From: SAR202 cluster bacterium bin16
GTDB lineage: Bacteria; Chloroflexota; Dehalococcoidia; Lucifugimonadales; Australimonadaceae
DNA length: 64,000 bases
Assembly (NCBI GenBank): GCA_002238425.1
Contig: MPMJ01000008.1
Coordinates: 24,493 to 88,492 of the forward strand
Direction of reading: 5' to 3'
How positions within the stretch are numbered: position 1 is the stretch's first letter; each line of letters starts with the position of its first letter. Position numbers and translations under genes: made by a program. The notes below the pieces were generated by a model. It saw only the letters and a list, made by a program, of their open reading frames with translations. It was not told the DNA's origin and made no database searches. This document shows positions 61,725 through 64,000 of this stretch, piece by piece.

Positions 61725-64000
61725 GATTCCAGCGCCAGCCAGCGGCCCACTGCGGGGGCGAGCTCGTCGAAGCGTCCCTTGACGATGGTGGCGGGCGGCA
61801 TCGAGTTCAGGAACATGCGGCCGTACGCCTTGGACGTGATGCGGCTGTCCAGCACGACGGCGACGCCGCGGTCGCCCTTGCTGCGGATGAGGCGTCCGAA
61901 GCCCTGGCGGAAGCGGAGGACGGCCTGCGGCACCGCGTACTGCATGAACGGCTGCTCGTACTGGCCGGAGCGCGCCGCGAAGATCGGCTCCGTCGGCACG
62001 TTGAAGGGGAGCCGCGCCACGACGAGCACCTTGAGCGTCTCATTGCCGACGTCGACGCCCTCCCAGAACGACGCGGTGCCGAGCAGGACGGCGCTGCGCT
62101 GGGCGCGGAAGCGCGCGAGCAGTTGCTGCGGCGTGCCGTCGACGCCCTGCGCGAGCACGCCGATGCCGCGCTTCGGCAGCACCCGGCGGAGCCTCGAGGC
62201 GGTCGCGCGGACGGCGGCGTGCGACGTGAAGAGCGCCATCGTGCGTCCTTCGGCGACGTGCGCGAGGCGCTCCAGCACGCTCGCGACGGCGTCGGTGTAG
62301 CGCGGGTCGTTCGGCTCCGGCATGTCTGTCGGCAGGCAGAGCAGGGCGGCGTTCCGGTAGTCGAACGGGGAGCCGAGGCAGACCTCGCCGGGCTCCTCGA
62401 CGCCGAGCCGCGTGCGGACGTGCGCGAAGCCGCCCGCGACGGTGAGCGTCGCGCTCGTAAGGACGACGGTCGGCTTCGGCGCGAACAGCTCCTCGTGCAG
62501 GCGCGGGGCGACGTCGAGCGGCGCGCCGTTCAGCGAGAGGTTGTCGCCGCGTCCCACCCAGTACACGGTGTCGGCGTCCGGCTCGGAGACGAAGCTGCGT
62601 ATCTTCTGCCGCGCCTCGGCCTGATCGACCATCCACTCGGTGAGTTCGCCCTTTAGCTGCTCCAGCACGGGTGCGGTCTCCGGCGGCAGGTTTTCCATCT
62701 CGCGCAGCAGGGCGTCGGCGCGCTCGCTCGCCTCGGCGGCGCTGCGCTCGAAGCCGTCCCACGCGATGTCGAGCGCTGACCACGCGGGCTGCGCTCGCTC
62801 CGCAGTCGTGATGCGTATCTCGCCCTCGTCGGACTCGCGCTGCTCCGCCGTGAACTGCGCTAGCCCCGCCGTCAGTTGCGCCCAGTCGTCGCGCACCTTG
62901 TAGAGCGGCATCTGCGCCTCGTCGCGGCGGAGCTCGGCGCTCTCCTTGCGCGACTCCTCCAGCGCACTCGCCCGGACGACCGTCCCGAAGCCGTGGAGCA
63001 CGTCGCCCAGCCGCTCAACGAGGTTCTCGACCGTCGCCTGCGAGACGCGGAAGCCGAACTGGCGCGTCGCCTCGGCCTCGAGGTTGTGCGCCTCGTCGAC
63101 GATGAGGTAGTCGTAGTCCGGGAGCAGCGAGCCGCCCACCTGGAGGTTCGAGAGCAACAGCGAGTGGTTGACGACGAGCAGGTGCGAGGAGGCCGCCTCG
63201 TCGCGGGCATGGCGGTAGAAGCACGCACCCTCCCGCGCGCCGGTGCAGACCGCGAACCCGCTCGCGCTCATGCGGTCCCACGAGAAGAGCTCCGAGCCGG
63301 ACAGCCGCAGCTCCGAGCGGTCGCCGGAGCGCGTCTCGCGGAGCCACGCGAGCGTCTTCGCCAACGTGCGGGCGTCGTCGGGCGACGTCATGTCGCTGTT
63401 CGCCGCCGCCTCCCAGCGTCGCAGGCAGAGGTAGTTCGCCTTGCCCTTGAACTGGGCGTACCGGAAGTTGGAGACGTCCAGCCCCGGCACGCCGCGCAGC
63501 ACGTCGAGCAGGTCCGGGATGTCCTTCGTGACCAGCTGCTCCTGCAGGTTGATGGTGTTGGTGGAGACGACGACGCGGACATTGTTGCGCAGCGCGAACA
63601 GCACGGCGGGGAGCAGGTAGGCGACGGACTTGCCGATGCCGGTGCCGCCCTCCACGAGCAGGTGGTGCGGCTCGGCGTCCGCGTCAGACGAACCGAACGC
63701 CCGCGCGACGGCCTCCGCCATCTCCGCCTGCTCGCCTCGCGCCTCGTAGCGCCGGAAGCGCTGCGCGAACGGGCCGTCGTTCGACAGCAACTGGCGCACC
63801 TCGTCCGGCGTCACCGGCTTCGTGGGCTTGGGCATGCCGAGGCTGCGGGGACGCTCCAGTCGGCGCGCGATCTCCTGCGGGTCGATGCCGCCGATGGGCC
63901 CCGTGTCGGTTGCGGCAGGCGACTCCGCGAGCGCGAACACGAGGTCGGCGAGCGGGCTGTGCGCCCGCGCCAGCAGGTCGGCGAGGCGTCGCAGCAGCCC
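61721..64000 (-). CDS. DinG-family ATP-dependent DNA helicase (5' end beyond the window)
   Basis: At least 760 residues visible; the frame stays open to the window edge (LLRRLADLLARAHSPLADLV), so the true start is outside and an N-terminal exonuclease domain is possible. Walker A VEGGTGIGKSVAYLLP, motif Ia STNTINLQEQL, DEAH in LIVDEAHNLEAEA, SHLLVVNHSLLL, VVLTSATLTV, and motif VI RFRQGFGRLIRSKGDRG. Three cysteines of the Fe-S region are visible (YLCLRRW, AVCTG, GACFYRH); the fourth expected ligand is missing. XPD/DinG-type 5'-3' helicase for repair. Confidence 0.9.
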   Translation of the reverse strand, partial: GLLRRLADLLARAHSPLADLVFALAESPAATDTGPIGGIDPQEIARRLERPRSLGMPKPTKPVTPDEVRQLLSNDGPFAQRFRRYEARGEQAEMAEAVARAFGSSDADAEPHHLLVEGGTGIGKSVAYLLPAVLFALRNNVRVVVSTNTINLQEQLVTKDIPDLLDVLRGVPGLDVSNFRYAQFKGKANYLCLRRWEAAANSDMTSPDDARTLAKTLAWLRETRSGDRSELRLSGSELFSWDRMSASGFAVCTGAREGACFYRHARDEAASSHLLVVNHSLLLSNLQVGGSLLPDYDYLIVDEAHNLEAEATRQFGFRVSQATVENLVERLGDVLHGFGTVVRASALEESRKESAELRRDEAQMPLYKVRDDWAQLTAGLAQFTAEQRESDEGEIRITTAERAQPAWSALDIAWDGFERSAAEASERADALLREMENLPPETAPVLEQLKGELTEWMVDQAEARQKIRSFVSEPDADTVYWVGRGDNLSLNGAPLDVAPRLHEELFAPKPTVVLTSATLTVAGGFAHVRTRLGVEEPGEVCLGSPFDYRNAALLCLPTDMPEPNDPRYTDAVASVLERLAHVAEGRTMALFTSHAAVRATASRLRRVLPKRGIGVLAQGVDGTPQQLLARFRAQRSAVLLGTASFWEGVDVGNETLKVLVVARLPFNVPTEPIFAARSGQYEQPFMQYAVPQAVLRFRQGFGRLIRSKGDRGVAVVLDSRITSKAYGRMFLNSMPPATIVKGRFDELAPAVGRWLALES

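Overview
This window looks like a chromosomal segment of a high-GC bacterium, most likely a Chloroflexota lineage of the Dehalococcoidia/SAR202 type. That placement is an inference. It rests on gene content: an aconitase of the mitochondrial type, a SCO1664-family/DUF3090 pair beside prs, MaoC-type dehydratases next to plsX-fabG, many catabolic accessory enzymes (Rieske oxygenase, FAH hydrolase, LLM flavin enzyme, dienelactone hydrolase, VOC, MFS carriers), dispersed palindromic repeats, and -10 boxes with no clear -35. Almost all of it is ordinary housekeeping and catabolic DNA. No prophage, transposase or CRISPR array was found.

Layout. 0-5.3 kb: a TPP-dependent enzyme, an LLM oxidoreductase and aconitase. 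5.3-10.9 kb: a his cluster (hisH, an unknown gene, hisA), two tandem paralogous methyltransferases and an MFS carrier. 10.9-18.1 kb: selB, asd, a compositionally foreign methyltransferase, dapB, an FAH hydrolase and a frame-broken purA. 18.2-29.4 kb: a ROK kinase, two trehalose-synthase-like glycosyltransferases, a VOC protein, ispH, purM, an isocitrate/isopropylmalate dehydrogenase, an inositol-monophosphatase-like enzyme, SCO1664/DUF3090 and prs. 30-34.4 kb: nadK, a Nudix hydrolase, and an ECF sigma factor coupled to a membrane-anchored vWA protein. 34.4-39.1 kb: a small membrane protein, a racemase-fold protein, tRNA-Lys and a large modular surface protein. 39.2-49.3 kb: a MaoC pair, plsX, fabG, a PIG-L deacetylase, cytochrome b561, an ygfZ/iscA-type Fe-S pair, pcrA, sugar-transfer genes and tRNA-Pro. 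49.4-57.1 kb: Rieske oxygenase, a PEPCK-like protein, RidA, dienelactone hydrolase, quinone oxidoreductase and MFS. 57.1-59.7 kb: a DUF5131/TcmP/winged-helix island whose last two genes are AT-rich. 59.8-64 kb: SDR, OGG-type glycosylase and a DinG-family helicase that runs off the edge.

Three things stand out. (1) Two intergenic copies of an about 260-nt non-coding element lie at 5431-5693 (minus) and 29680-29939 (plus). They share a fixed scaffold but carry four copies each of an arm sequence that is the same within a copy and different between copies. (2) The DUF5131-TcmP-wHTH island is preceded by a strong hairpin and a cluster of GGCTCAT motifs. (3) Seven imperfect local duplications sit inside otherwise conserved genes (methyltransferase, dapB, purA, IDH, vWA twice, SDR). 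Each looks like an uncollapsed overlap between two error-prone contig ends, so the frame breaks in purA and the vWA gene are more likely assembly faults than biology.
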